Assembly (NCBI RefSeq): GCF_009834915.1
Contig: NZ_WVHS01000001.1
Coordinates: forward strand, 806,001-870,000
DNA length: 64,000 nucleotides
Reading direction: 5' to 3'
Source of the DNA: Hufsiella ginkgonis
GTDB taxonomy: Bacteria > Bacteroidota > Bacteroidia > Sphingobacteriales > Sphingobacteriaceae
In this document: positions 7,137 through 15,176 of the stretch, piece after piece
Layout: each line of letters begins with the position of its first letter
How positions within the stretch are numbered: position 1 is the stretch's first letter
The notes under the pieces: model-generated
What the model was told of the DNA's origin: nothing
Databases searched by the model: none
Seen by the model: only the letters and a program-made list of their open reading frames with translations
Translations under genes and position numbers: made by a program

Positions 7137-8429
7137 ATGAATAAAATCCCCGAGAGCCTAGTAGAAGCAATTACTGAAGCACATCGACCAGCTCCTACAC
7201 GTAATCTATCTTTTTTGCTTGGTTCGGGATTTTCACGAGGTGATAATATGCCTCTAGTTAGGGATATAAATGAGAGATTGAGCAACCTTAAGGAGACAGA
7301 TTTTTATTTGTATCAGGAAATGACCGCTGGATTCTATAAGGATGATTACCGCGATCCGAATGCTAAAATGACTTTAAGAGATCGATGCTTTGCCGAAGAA
7401 TTTGTTCGGTTTTATGTCGCTAATAGCTGTGCTGGCAAAACCGAGAATTTTAACTACGAGACATTCTTCGATTACTTTATCGAGTTCCTTTATGAAAAAC
7501 AGCATCAGGATGAAGTAAATAGGTTTTGTGAGGAATATAAGGGAAAAAATAAGCTAAGAGGGCATTTTGACAATGCACTCAACCTCTTAACTCGGTTTCT
7601 AAATATTTTTAATCAACTAGTAGCCAGCCTTTTAACAAGGGTCAAATATTACGAAAATATAAGCTATACGGGAGGCTACCCGAGTTATGAGCATTTTTCC
7701 AGGATAATGTATGATATCCTTAAAGACAACATAGTAAATGTACATAGCTTAAATCACGATATGCTGTTTGATCACATAGGGAACAGCACTTCCGGAATAT
7801 TCGAGCATTTTTCAGACGGATTTACAGAAATGAACTCTCCTTTCTTTGGCAAGATCCAACAGAACCTTAAAATCGATGGCAAGGATTTTTTCAAATCATA
7901 TAAGGTAAGGCTAAAGCACTACACGAATACCTATAAAGGAAGATTACGCTTTTTCAAGCTTCACGGGAGTGTGGATATCTTTCCGCTTTACCTAGAAGGC
8001 TCAGAAGAGCCAATAACAATAAAAACAGATTACGGAGTGGGAGATATATACAAGGAACAAATTAACTCGAGCACTGGACAATCTGAATATATTTACCCCT
8101 TTTCGAATAAGTTCCCGTCATATTTAACAGGGACAACGCAAAAGATCAAGAGGTACAAGGATCCGTTCTTCTCAACCTTATTTGATCACTTCCAAGACAA
8201 TCTTAATTTATCGGACAAATTAATAGTAATTGGATATGGATTTCAAGATCAAGGAATTAACGATATATTGGACGCATCTTACCTAAAACATGGCAAGCTA
8301 ATTCTAGTCGTGGACGTGAACAAACCTGATAGTGATTTAATAAGAAAATATCCAGATCAATTTGTATTTGCAGAAACGGGAATTGGCGAGACTCATTACG
8401 AAGTGTACCATCATTTCTTAAAAAATTGA
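7137..8429 (+). CDS. SIR2-like domain protein (putative NAD+-consuming defence effector)
   Basis: The 430-residue protein has SIR2-fold signatures in order: FLLGSGFSRGDNMP (about 26-39, nucleotide-binding loop), VHSLNHDMLFD (about 202-212, the Asn/Asp motif), FKLHGSVDI (about 273-281, catalytic His) and LIVIGYGFQDQGINDIL near the C-terminus. This is the SIR2_2-type family used as NADase effectors in several abortive-infection systems. No second domain or partner gene is adjacent, so it appears to be a single-gene system; an alternative is a distant partnership with HerA at 854, as SIR2-HerA pairs are known. The gene is strikingly AT-rich, unlike the chromosome, which fits recent acquisition. 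Antiphage function is inferred. Confidence 0.8.
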   Translation: MNKIPESLVEAITEAHRPAPTRNLSFLLGSGFSRGDNMPLVRDINERLSNLKETDFYLYQEMTAGFYKDDYRDPNAKMTLRDRCFAEEFVRFYVANSCAGKTENFNYETFFDYFIEFLYEKQHQDEVNRFCEEYKGKNKLRGHFDNALNLLTRFLNIFNQLVASLLTRVKYYENISYTGGYPSYEHFSRIMYDILKDNIVNVHSLNHDMLFDHIGNSTSGIFEHFSDGFTEMNSPFFGKIQQNLKIDGKDFFKSYKVRLKHYTNTYKGRLRFFKLHGSVDIFPLYLEGSEEPITIKTDYGVGDIYKEQINSSTGQSEYIYPFSNKFPSYLTGTTQKIKRYKDPFFSTLFDHFQDNLNLSDKLIVIGYGFQDQGINDILDASYLKHGKLILVVDVNKPDSDLIRKYPDQFVFAETGIGETHYEVYHHFLKN

Positions 8430-8436
8430 GATTTGT

Positions 8437-8465
8437 GAGGGCCGGCATTATATCAACGCCGGCTC
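8437..8465. terminator. Stem-loop between convergent SIR2 and integrase genes
   Basis: GAGggCCGGC pairs with GCCGGCTC around an 11-base loop. It lies between the SIR2 stop (8429) and the integrase stop (8473) and could serve both; there is no strong T-tract. Confidence 0.4.
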
Positions 8466-8472
8466 TTCAGTA

Positions 8473-9699
8473 CTACTTCAGCCTCTCCCTCAATTTCGCC
8501 ATATCATCACTAAGCTTCCTATCCACCACCTTCGCATAAATCTGCGTCGTGGTCAGCTTAGTATGGCCCAGCATCTTACTCACTGACTCAATCGGCACCC
8601 CGTTGCTTAGAGTAACCGTGGTAGCAAACGTATGCCTGGCAATGTGAAAAGTGAGCGGTTTGGTGATCTCGCAGAGGTCGGCGATCTCCTTCAGGTAGCT
8701 GTTCAGCTTCTGGTTTGAAAACGACGGCAACAGCGCTCCGTTCGCCCCGGACTTTGGGTGATCTTTATATTTCTCGATCACCGCATAAGCCTTTGGCAGA
8801 ATCGGCATCTTCACAGAATTGCTGTTCTTCTGCCGACTGGTAACCATCCAATACTCCCCATCCATCCCGGTGACAATGTGCGAGGGTTTCAGGTTCACCG
8901 TATCAATATAAGCCAACCCGGTATAGCAGCTGAACACGAACAGATCACGCACCAGTTCCAAGCGGCCGATTTTTAGCTCTTTGTTCTCGATGCGCTGCAA
9001 TTCTTCCTTGGTCAGGAATTGCCGCTCCACCTTCTCGAACTTCAGCTTATACGCAATGAACGGGTTCTTATCGATCCACTCCAGCCGGATCGCAAGATTG
9101 ATCATCTTCCGAAAGCGCTCAATGTGCTTCATTACACCATTGTTACCGAGAGCGGATTCCCCGCTATTGTCTTTCAGCTTACGCAGGTACAGCTCGAAGT
9201 CGGTGATGAACCTGTACGAGAGTTCCGAGAGATACTTGTCGCTGGTCTTATGCTTCTCCTTCAAAAAGTCCTTAATGTACTTTTGGGTGGTGAAGTAGTT
9301 TTTCATGGTGCCCGTTTCTAGCAGCTCGGCCTGATCCTGGTTGTGGTGATCCATCAGTTTGCACAGCGTAAATTCCGACTGGTCTGCACCGATGAAGCAC
9401 TCCTTTAATAATTCGGCGGTAATGAACTTCTTTTGCAGGAGCAGCTCGTGGTAACAATCCACGATCCCGGCCCGGAAGATCTCAAGGAAGCTATTGAGGC
9501 GGGTAATGTCCTGCCTGTTACCCTTAGCTTGTCCTTTAGGCGCGTTCCAGTTTTCCTCCTCTACGGAGCGCTTTGTGGCGATGTCGATTCTGGCGCCGTT
9601 CACCGTGATCCTCGCGTAAATAGGGGTCTTCCCGTTTTGGTTAACCTTATACTTTTTCAGGTAGAAAATCACCCCGAAGGTGTTGTTTGCTGTTTTCAT
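8473..9699 (-). CDS. Tyrosine recombinase / integrase (IntDOT-like)
   Basis: Starting at ATG 9699 (MKTANNTFGVIFYLKK) the protein has 408 residues: an arm-binding N-terminal domain, a SAM-like core-binding domain (about 105-205) and a catalytic domain with HIARHTFATT and LGHTKLTTTQIYAKV containing the His-x-x-Arg and the nucleophilic Tyr. The usual first catalytic Arg (TGLR) is replaced by Ala in CYTGLAYIDTV, a feature shared with Bacteroidetes conjugative-element integrases. An upstream in-frame TTG (9750) would add 17 residues but is less likely. The gene sits just inside the tRNA-Pro junction and carries out integration and excision of the element. Confidence 0.9.
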   Translation of the reverse strand: MKTANNTFGVIFYLKKYKVNQNGKTPIYARITVNGARIDIATKRSVEEENWNAPKGQAKGNRQDITRLNSFLEIFRAGIVDCYHELLLQKKFITAELLKECFIGADQSEFTLCKLMDHHNQDQAELLETGTMKNYFTTQKYIKDFLKEKHKTSDKYLSELSYRFITDFELYLRKLKDNSGESALGNNGVMKHIERFRKMINLAIRLEWIDKNPFIAYKLKFEKVERQFLTKEELQRIENKELKIGRLELVRDLFVFSCYTGLAYIDTVNLKPSHIVTGMDGEYWMVTSRQKNSNSVKMPILPKAYAVIEKYKDHPKSGANGALLPSFSNQKLNSYLKEIADLCEITKPLTFHIARHTFATTVTLSNGVPIESVSKMLGHTKLTTTQIYAKVVDRKLSDDMAKLRERLK

Positions 9700-9750
9700 A
9701 TCAATCAATTTTAAGTTTACAAAAGCCTCAAATCGATCGGTTTTTAGCAA

Positions 9751-10032
9751 TGGGGCACCGGGAACTCACCCGATTACTCACCTAATTGCGCTTAAAATGC
9801 CTTAACATACATCGAGTAAATAACTGATTAATAGAACATTAACCATAATTTTTTACTCGCGTCCGAACTCACAAATTGGGGCACAGAAACATGCGCTGTT
9901 ACTTGTAAAACGATGTTAAAACGCACTAAAACCAATCAAAATAAATTAAGTAACTCACTGACTAACAGAAACTTAATATGCTTTCTGTGCCCTAAATGTA
10001 AATTTTAAAAATGGGGCACCGAATAGGGCACA
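9751..10032. repeat. GGGCAC repeats, candidate integrase arm-type sites
   Basis: The 435 bases between the integrase and the tRNA hold five copies of a (T)GGGGCAC-like word: 9751-9760, 9877-9885, 9986-9992 (inverted), 10012-10020 and 10024-10032. ACTCAC words also recur near 9764, 9776, 9867 and 9953. Short repeats flanking an integrase gene next to a tRNA are what arm-type binding sites of tyrosine recombinases look like. No gene is present. Confidence 0.5.
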
Positions 10033-10075
10033 TTTTCCTTGATATCACCTGAATAAATTGACTTATTAAAAAATC

Positions 10076-10111
10076 AAAAAGCCCTTAAAATCAGTCATTT
10101 AAGGGCTTTTT
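10076..10111 (-). terminator. Bidirectional terminator behind tRNA-Pro
   Basis: AAAAAGCCCTTAAA (10076-10089) pairs with TTTAAGGGCTTTTT (10098-10111) around a short loop; both sides end in A or T runs. It lies 24 bases beyond the tRNA-Pro 3' end. Confidence 0.8.
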
Positions 10112-10134
10112 GTGTTCGATTGAACCGGGAAAAG

Positions 10135-10208
10135 TCGGGATGGCAGGATTCGAACCTACGACCTCAAGCACCCCATGCTTGCGCGATACCGGGCTACGCT
10201 ACATCCCG
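10135..10208 (-). tRNA. tRNA-Pro (anticodon GGG)
   Basis: The 74-base sequence folds into a full cloverleaf: acceptor stem CGGGATG/CATCCCG with C1 (typical of tRNA-Pro), anticodon stem CAAGC/GCTTG, loop ATGGGGT giving anticodon GGG, T-arm GTAGG-TTCGAAT-CCTGC, and discriminator A73. CCA is not encoded. Its 3' end faces the integrase, so it is the probable attachment locus of the element. Confidence 0.93.
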
Positions 10209-10365
10209 AGATGCAGGGTGACAAATATAGTTTCTTCCCGTAAATGGTACAAATTCTTTTTAATAAGGTTGTTGCGTGGAAAGGTGTACGCTTACTCTAT
10301 CGCCCGTTTAGCGCCTCTTTACTCCAGCCGGAACGGATGGCGAAGCCGCGCCCTACACGTTTACC

Positions 10366-10920
10366 CTATACCGGCCGGATAACCTTGCATGGATTCCCTG
10401 CGGCGATCACATCTGCGGGGATATCTTTGGTTACCACGCTGCCGGCGCCGATAATACTGCGGTCGCCGATGGTCACTCCCGGACAGATCACGGCGCCGCC
10501 GCCTACCCAAACATCTTCGCCAATGGTGATCGGCTTTGCGAATTCCAGGCCCGAAGCGCGCTCGATATGGTTAACGGGGTGCGTAGCGGTGTAGATCTGT
10601 ACGTTTGGGCCAAACATGGTACGGCTGCCGATGGTAACCTTCACCACATCAAGCACCACGCAATTAAAGTTGAAGAACACTTTCTCGCCGATCTCGAGAT
10701 TGTACCCGTAATCGCAATAAAAAGGCGGCTGCAGCCACAAGCCTTCCCCTGCATTGGGAAATAGGGATTTCACGATCTCCAGTCGTTTCCCCGGTTCATC
10801 CTCCCGGGATTCATTCAGCTCTTTTAACCATAACCTTGCTTGCACGCGTTCTTTGGAAAGTTCGGGATCGAGGGCGTTATAAAGTTCGCCTGCGAGCATC
10901 TTTTGTTTTTCGGTTTTCAT
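10366..10920 (-). CDS. maa: Sugar O-acetyltransferase (maltose acetyltransferase type)
   Basis: From ATG 10920 the protein has 184 residues and begins MKTEKQKMLAGELYNALD, the standard N-terminal Mac domain of maltose/galactoside acetyltransferases. The rest is a left-handed beta-helix of hexapeptide repeats, including the catalytic His in TATHPVN and the ending GAGSVVTKDIPADVIAAGNPCKVIR. It transfers acetyl from acetyl-CoA to a sugar hydroxyl in the cytoplasm. An upstream ATG at 10977 adds a non-homologous 19 residues and is rejected. It is the first clearly chromosomal gene after the tRNA-Pro and stands alone. The exact sugar is not predictable. Confidence 0.88.
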   Translation of the reverse strand: MKTEKQKMLAGELYNALDPELSKERVQARLWLKELNESREDEPGKRLEIVKSLFPNAGEGLWLQPPFYCDYGYNLEIGEKVFFNFNCVVLDVVKVTIGSRTMFGPNVQIYTATHPVNHIERASGLEFAKPITIGEDVWVGGGAVICPGVTIGDRSIIGAGSVVTKDIPADVIAAGNPCKVIRPV

Positions 10921-11073
10921 ATTTGTACCGGTCATGAGGTTCGCAGAAGTTGTTGAAATGCGCAAAAAGACCCACAACTCATTTGTTTATCTTAAGGGAG
11001 AATGTTTGTAAATCTCTACCTGGTTATTTAAGGTATTTATATCAAAATTACTGATCTTATCTAATCGGCTGCT

Positions 11074-11328
11074 ATGAAATGCATTTTCTCCCTCCTCTCG
11101 CTATTTTTTGCTATCGCCCCATACGCGCAAACGAAAGTATTGACCGATTCTCTGACTAATAAAAGTTCCGGCAACTGGCAGCTCGAAGGTTCCGCGCTAT
11201 TCACCAGAACAGGCCACAATTGTTCGAAGGGCATGGAGTTTGTTTTCTTCAAAGAAATACAGACATTAAGATGCCTTGTCACAACAATCCCGCCAGCACT
11301 TCGAGTTTCATCCCGCGGGACCCTTTGA
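11074..11328 (+). pseudogene. Truncated secreted-protein remnant
   Basis: The ORF starts with a good signal peptide (MKCIFSLLSLFFAIAPYAQ) followed by SSGNWQLEGSALFTRTGHNCSKGMEFVFFKE, which looks like the first strand and turn of a small lipocalin-like secreted domain. After about residue 62 the translation loses this character and runs antisense into the 3' end of murF. The likeliest reading is a gene whose 3' part was deleted. It could instead be an intact short peptide; I cannot tell without homologues. Confidence 0.4.
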
Positions 11329-12592
11329 TCAGGATGGTTGCGCCCTGTATGGGTTGTTTCTCGAGTGCTTCCTTTGCTTCGGGCGTGGTTTTGTAGAATA
11401 CGGCATCGGCCGTCGTTCCGGATAACTTAAAAAAGGCTTCGCCAACGAAGATCCGCCGTTCAGCGCTGACCGACATCGCTTTTTCGAATACCGCCTTATG
11501 TTCCGCGTCCGACTCGTCACCCAGCTCGAACATGTCACCCAATATCATCGCCTTGCGCGCTCCTTTCAGCGATGCCAGGTTATCCAATGCCACTATCATA
11601 CTCCCCGGGTTGGCATTGTAATAATCGCAGATTAACCTGTTCGAAGCGGTTTCCACAATTTGTGAGCGGTTATTCGAAGGATGGTAAGATTCTATCCCGG
11701 TGTTAATTTCTTCCGGAGAAAGTTTAAACCAGGTACCCATCGCGATAGCAGCAAGAACGTTTTCAAGGTTATAAGTGCCTGTTAAGTTGGAACTTACCAC
11801 GTAGGCGTTGAATCCTGTTTCCTGTGGATAACTCCATTCAACCACCAGGAACGGGTCGGAGGAGCGCAGCTTCCCGGTTACCAGGTCGCCATCCAGTTGC
11901 CCGTACCTTACTGCGTTTTCCACATTGGCGGTCCGGCTCATTTCGATGAGATGCGCGTTACCCGACTGGATAAAAACCGTTCCTCCCGTAGCGGAAAGAT
12001 ATTGATAAAGCTCTCCTTTTGTTCTCTTCACTCCTTCAAAACCGCCGAACCCCTCCAGGTGCGCCTTGCCTACATTGGTAATAAGCCCGTGCGTGGGTTG
12101 AGCTATACTGCATAAAAACTCGATCTCCTTCTGGTGATTGGCTCCCATTTCGATCACGGCGAGCTCCACCTCATCCCCGATGGATAGCACGGTTAACGGC
12201 ACTCCGATATGGTTATTCAGGTTGCCCTGGGTGGCGAGGGTTGTATATTTCTGGCTTAGTACAGAATTGATCAGCTCTTTAGTGGTTGTTTTCCCGTTCG
12301 TGCCGGTAATGCCGATAAACGGGATGGACAGCTGCGCGCGGTGATAGCGGGCAAGGTCCTGCAGGGCCGTTAATACGTCGGGCACCAGGATGAACCGATC
12401 GCTTTCGCGGCAGGCTTCTTCATCGATAACGGCATAAGCTGCGCCTGAGCGGATTGCCTCTGCAGCGAATTCGTTGGCATTAAAGTTTTCGCCTTTCAGG
12501 GCGAAGAACAGGCAGCCCGCGGTGATCTTTCTCGTGTCGGTGCAAATAACCGGGTACTGGCTATAAATACGGTAGAGGCTTTGAATATCCAT
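11279..12592 (-). CDS. murF: UDP-N-acetylmuramoyl-tripeptide--D-alanyl-D-alanine ligase
   Basis: From ATG 12592 (MDIQSLYRIY) the protein has 437 residues. It shows the Mur ligase P-loop GITGTNGKTTTKELI (about 100-114), the central-domain motif VIEMGANHQKEIEFLC, NVGKAHLEGFGG and the C-terminal DYYNANPGSM and ILGDMFELGDES segments specific to MurF. It adds D-Ala-D-Ala to UDP-MurNAc-tripeptide in the last cytoplasmic step of peptidoglycan precursor synthesis. A 32-codon upstream extension to 12688 lacks similarity and would overlap the divergent peptidase gene. It is separate from the usual mur cluster, common in Bacteroidetes. Confidence 0.95.
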   Translation of the reverse strand: MDIQSLYRIYSQYPVICTDTRKITAGCLFFALKGENFNANEFAAEAIRSGAAYAVIDEEACRESDRFILVPDVLTALQDLARYHRAQLSIPFIGITGTNGKTTTKELINSVLSQKYTTLATQGNLNNHIGVPLTVLSIGDEVELAVIEMGANHQKEIEFLCSIAQPTHGLITNVGKAHLEGFGGFEGVKRTKGELYQYLSATGGTVFIQSGNAHLIEMSRTANVENAVRYGQLDGDLVTGKLRSSDPFLVVEWSYPQETGFNAYVVSSNLTGTYNLENVLAAIAMGTWFKLSPEEINTGIESYHPSNNRSQIVETASNRLICDYYNANPGSMIVALDNLASLKGARKAMILGDMFELGDESDAEHKAVFEKAMSVSAERRIFVGEAFFKLSGTTADAVFYKTTPEAKEALEKQPIQGATILIKGSRGMKLEVLAGLL

Positions 12593-12641
12593 GACGACGG
12601 CCAATTTAGCTAGTTTCGCGTCAAAATCGTAGTTTAGGTGC

Positions 12642-15149
12642 ATGAAACAATTTTTCCTGCAAGCGGCGCTCTTTTTTTTAGTGATCACCGGTGTATATGC
12701 ACAAAAGATCCAGTCGCCCGATGAGTTTCTAGGTTATCGCCTGGGAGAGCAGTTTACCCCTCATTACCGCGTAGTGGAATACTTTAAGTACATCGCGGCG
12801 ACGGTCCCCACGGTAAAGCTGCAGGAATATGGCAGGACCAACGAGTCACGTCCTTTACTGCTCGCGTTCATCGCTTCGCCCGAGAATGCATCAAGGCTGG
12901 AAGATATCCGCAAGAACAACCTGAAACTGGCCGGCATGCTGCCCGGAACAGGTCAACCGGCCAACCAGCCGGCTATCGTATGGTTAAGCTATAATGTGCA
13001 CGGAAACGAGGCCGTATCTACCGAGGCTTCTATGAAAACGCTTTTCGCGATGGTAGATCCTGCCAATACGCAGACCAGGAACTGGTTAAAAAACACCGTG
13101 GTGATCATCGATCCATGTCTTAACCCCGATGGGCGCGACCGTTACGTAAACTTTTATAACCAGGCCCGCAACGCGGTTGCCGATGCCAACCCCTATGCCC
13201 GCGAACATATGGAACCCTGGCCCGGGGGGCGCACTAACCATTACTATTTTGACCTGAACCGCGACTGGGTTTGGCAAACCCAGAAGGAAACCAGGGCACG
13301 CGTGGCCATGTTTAACCAGTGGCTGCCCGAGATCCATGTCGATTTCCACGAACAGGGGATTAACGAACCCTACTATTTCGCCCCGGCGGCGGAACCTTTC
13401 CACGAAGTGATCACTCCCTGGCAGCGCGAGTTCCAGAATACAGTTGGTAAAAATCACGCCAAATATTTCGACAAAAATGGCTGGTTGTATTTTACGAGAG
13501 AGCTTTTCGACCTGCTTTACCCTTCGTATGGCGACACCTACCCGTTATACAGCGGTTCGATCGGGATGACGTATGAACAGGGAGGCTCCGGGCGCGCCGG
13601 TGTAGCCGTACTTACCGCCAGCGGCGATACGCTTACGCTAACGGACCGCATCGCACATCATTATACCACGGGCCTTTCGACAGTAGAAACCGCCTCACAA
13701 TACGCTGCCAAGCTGCTCGAAAATTTCAAAGAGTTTTACAACACATCCAGAACTAATCCCCCGGGCGAGTTTAAAACCTACGTGGTTAAAGGCGGCAACA
13801 GCGAAAAAATGAAGGCGCTGGCTGCCCTGCTCGACCGAAACGGGATCCAATATGGTTTTGGCGCCGACCGGGGGTCAACCGGTTTCAACTACTTTACCGG
13901 TAAAATTGAAACCTTTACCATCGATAAACAGGATATGGTAGTAAGCGCCTACCAGCCAAAGTCGATACTGATGCGCGTACTTTTTGAGCCTAAAACCAAG
14001 ATGGCCGACTCTGTTACGTACGACATTACCACCTGGTCGCTGCCGTATGCTTATGGCCTCCGCGCTTTTGCCACCCGCGATATGCTGAAACCCGCTTCCC
14101 CCACTGCGCCGGTCACGGCAGAGGTAGCCAACGACGTACCCAATGCCGTTGCCTATATTGCCAATTGGAACTCGCTCAGCGATGTGAAGTTCCTGGCAGC
14201 CCTCTTTAAAAAGAATATCCGGGCGCGGTATACAGAAACACCGGTAGAAACCGGCGGAAAGCAGTTTAGCGCAGGCTCCCTTATTATTACCCGCACCGGC
14301 AACGAATTCCTTGGCGACCGGTTTGCCGCCACGATTAAAGAAATAGCAGCGGCCAGCGGCGTTACGCTGCAGGCTACCGCAACCGGCTTTTCGGACCGAG
14401 GACCCGACCTGGGGTCGGACAAGATCCACTTTATACAACGCCCCGTAATTGCGGTGCTGGGTGGCGACGAAACCAGCCCGGGCTCTTTCGGCCAGGTATG
14501 GCAATTCTTCGAGCAGCAAATTAATTACCCGCTTACGGTATTGCGCTACCGCGACCTCGGCCGCATAAACCTGGATAAGATCGGCGTACTGATCGTGCCT
14601 GACGGATCTTACGACGACCTTGGCAATGAGAAAATGCTATCCTGGGTCCGCGGCGGCGGAAAGCTTATCGCCCTCGAGGGCGCCGTCGCACAGCTGGCAG
14701 GTAAAAAAGGCTTTCGCCTGAAGGCAAAAGAGGAGCCCAAAGACAAGGACGGCAAAAGCGATCCCTATACAAACCTTCGTACCTATGCCGACCGCGAACG
14801 GGAAGGGGTGAAATCTTCCATCCAGGGTGCGATCTTTAAAGTGGACCTGGACAATACACACCCGCTTGCTTTCGGGTTTCCAAACTATTACTATACATTA
14901 AAACTCGACAACGCCATTTATCCCTTTATGGAAAACGGCTGGAACGTTGGCGTGATCAAAAAGAACAGTTATGTAACCGGCTTGGTAGGTACCGACCTTA
15001 AAAAGAAACTGAACGACGGACTGCTCTTCGGAGTAGAAGACATCGGGAACGGGTCTGTTGTGTACATCGCCGAGGACATACTTTTCAGGGGATTTTGGGA
15101 AAACGGGAAACTGTTGTTCAGCAACGCGGTGTTTATGGTGGGAAACTAA
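12642..15149 (+). CDS. Secreted M14-family zinc carboxypeptidase
   Basis: The 835-residue precursor has a signal peptide ending VYAQ. Zinc ligands appear in NVHGNEA (His-x-x-Glu) and IHVDFHEQG, and a catalytic-type Glu in MTYEQGG, as in M14 peptidases. After about residue 370 there is a long C-terminal part with a segment PVIAVLGGDETSPGSFGQ and GVLIVPDGSYDDL resembling a glutamine-amidotransferase/ThuA-like fold, common in large Bacteroidetes M14 proteins. It probably trims peptides or cell-wall fragments in the periplasm. It is divergent from murF with a 49-base gap that includes TAGTTTCG, a possible -7 element. Confidence 0.88.
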   Translation: MKQFFLQAALFFLVITGVYAQKIQSPDEFLGYRLGEQFTPHYRVVEYFKYIAATVPTVKLQEYGRTNESRPLLLAFIASPENASRLEDIRKNNLKLAGMLPGTGQPANQPAIVWLSYNVHGNEAVSTEASMKTLFAMVDPANTQTRNWLKNTVVIIDPCLNPDGRDRYVNFYNQARNAVADANPYAREHMEPWPGGRTNHYYFDLNRDWVWQTQKETRARVAMFNQWLPEIHVDFHEQGINEPYYFAPAAEPFHEVITPWQREFQNTVGKNHAKYFDKNGWLYFTRELFDLLYPSYGDTYPLYSGSIGMTYEQGGSGRAGVAVLTASGDTLTLTDRIAHHYTTGLSTVETASQYAAKLLENFKEFYNTSRTNPPGEFKTYVVKGGNSEKMKALAALLDRNGIQYGFGADRGSTGFNYFTGKIETFTIDKQDMVVSAYQPKSILMRVLFEPKTKMADSVTYDITTWSLPYAYGLRAFATRDMLKPASPTAPVTAEVANDVPNAVAYIANWNSLSDVKFLAALFKKNIRARYTETPVETGGKQFSAGSLIITRTGNEFLGDRFAATIKEIAAASGVTLQATATGFSDRGPDLGSDKIHFIQRPVIAVLGGDETSPGSFGQVWQFFEQQINYPLTVLRYRDLGRINLDKIGVLIVPDGSYDDLGNEKMLSWVRGGGKLIALEGAVAQLAGKKGFRLKAKEEPKDKDGKSDPYTNLRTYADREREGVKSSIQGAIFKVDLDNTHPLAFGFPNYYYTLKLDNAIYPFMENGWNVGVIKKNSYVTGLVGTDLKKKLNDGLLFGVEDIGNGSVVYIAEDILFRGFWENGKLLFSNAVFMVGN

Positions 15150-15176
15150 GAATGTTGGACGTAGTACATATTACGC

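Larger units (their letters stand above)
1..10134. mobile_element. Right-hand part of an integrated mobilizable element (IME/ICE-like)
   Basis: The segment combines an IntDOT-like tyrosine recombinase next to the 3' end of a tRNA-Pro gene, an excisionase-like HTH gene, BtgA/BtgB-type mobilization genes with a palindromic candidate oriT, and cargo of defence type (NurA-HerA, AbiEi-N/Fic, SIR2). The cargo genes are clearly more AT-rich than the chromosomal genes after 10366. No type IV secretion genes are visible, so this part looks mobilizable, not self-transmissible; they could lie to the left. No second copy of the tRNA-Pro 3' end occurs in the window, so the left junction lies upstream of base 1 and the exact right junction is not resolved. 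Confidence 0.65.

Noticed and set aside
10136-10160. Second copy of the tRNA-Pro 3' end as the left att site
   Set aside because: No matching direct repeat occurs in 1-9700; the other tRNA in the window (40822) is a valine tRNA and only shares the generic T-loop.
10110-10594. Plus-strand ORFs across tRNA-Pro
   Set aside because: They read antisense through the tRNA and the acetyltransferase gene.
12642-15149. Minus-strand ORFs of 123 and 214 codons inside the M14 peptidase
   Set aside because: Shadow frames of a GC-balanced real gene with clear peptidase motifs on the plus strand.
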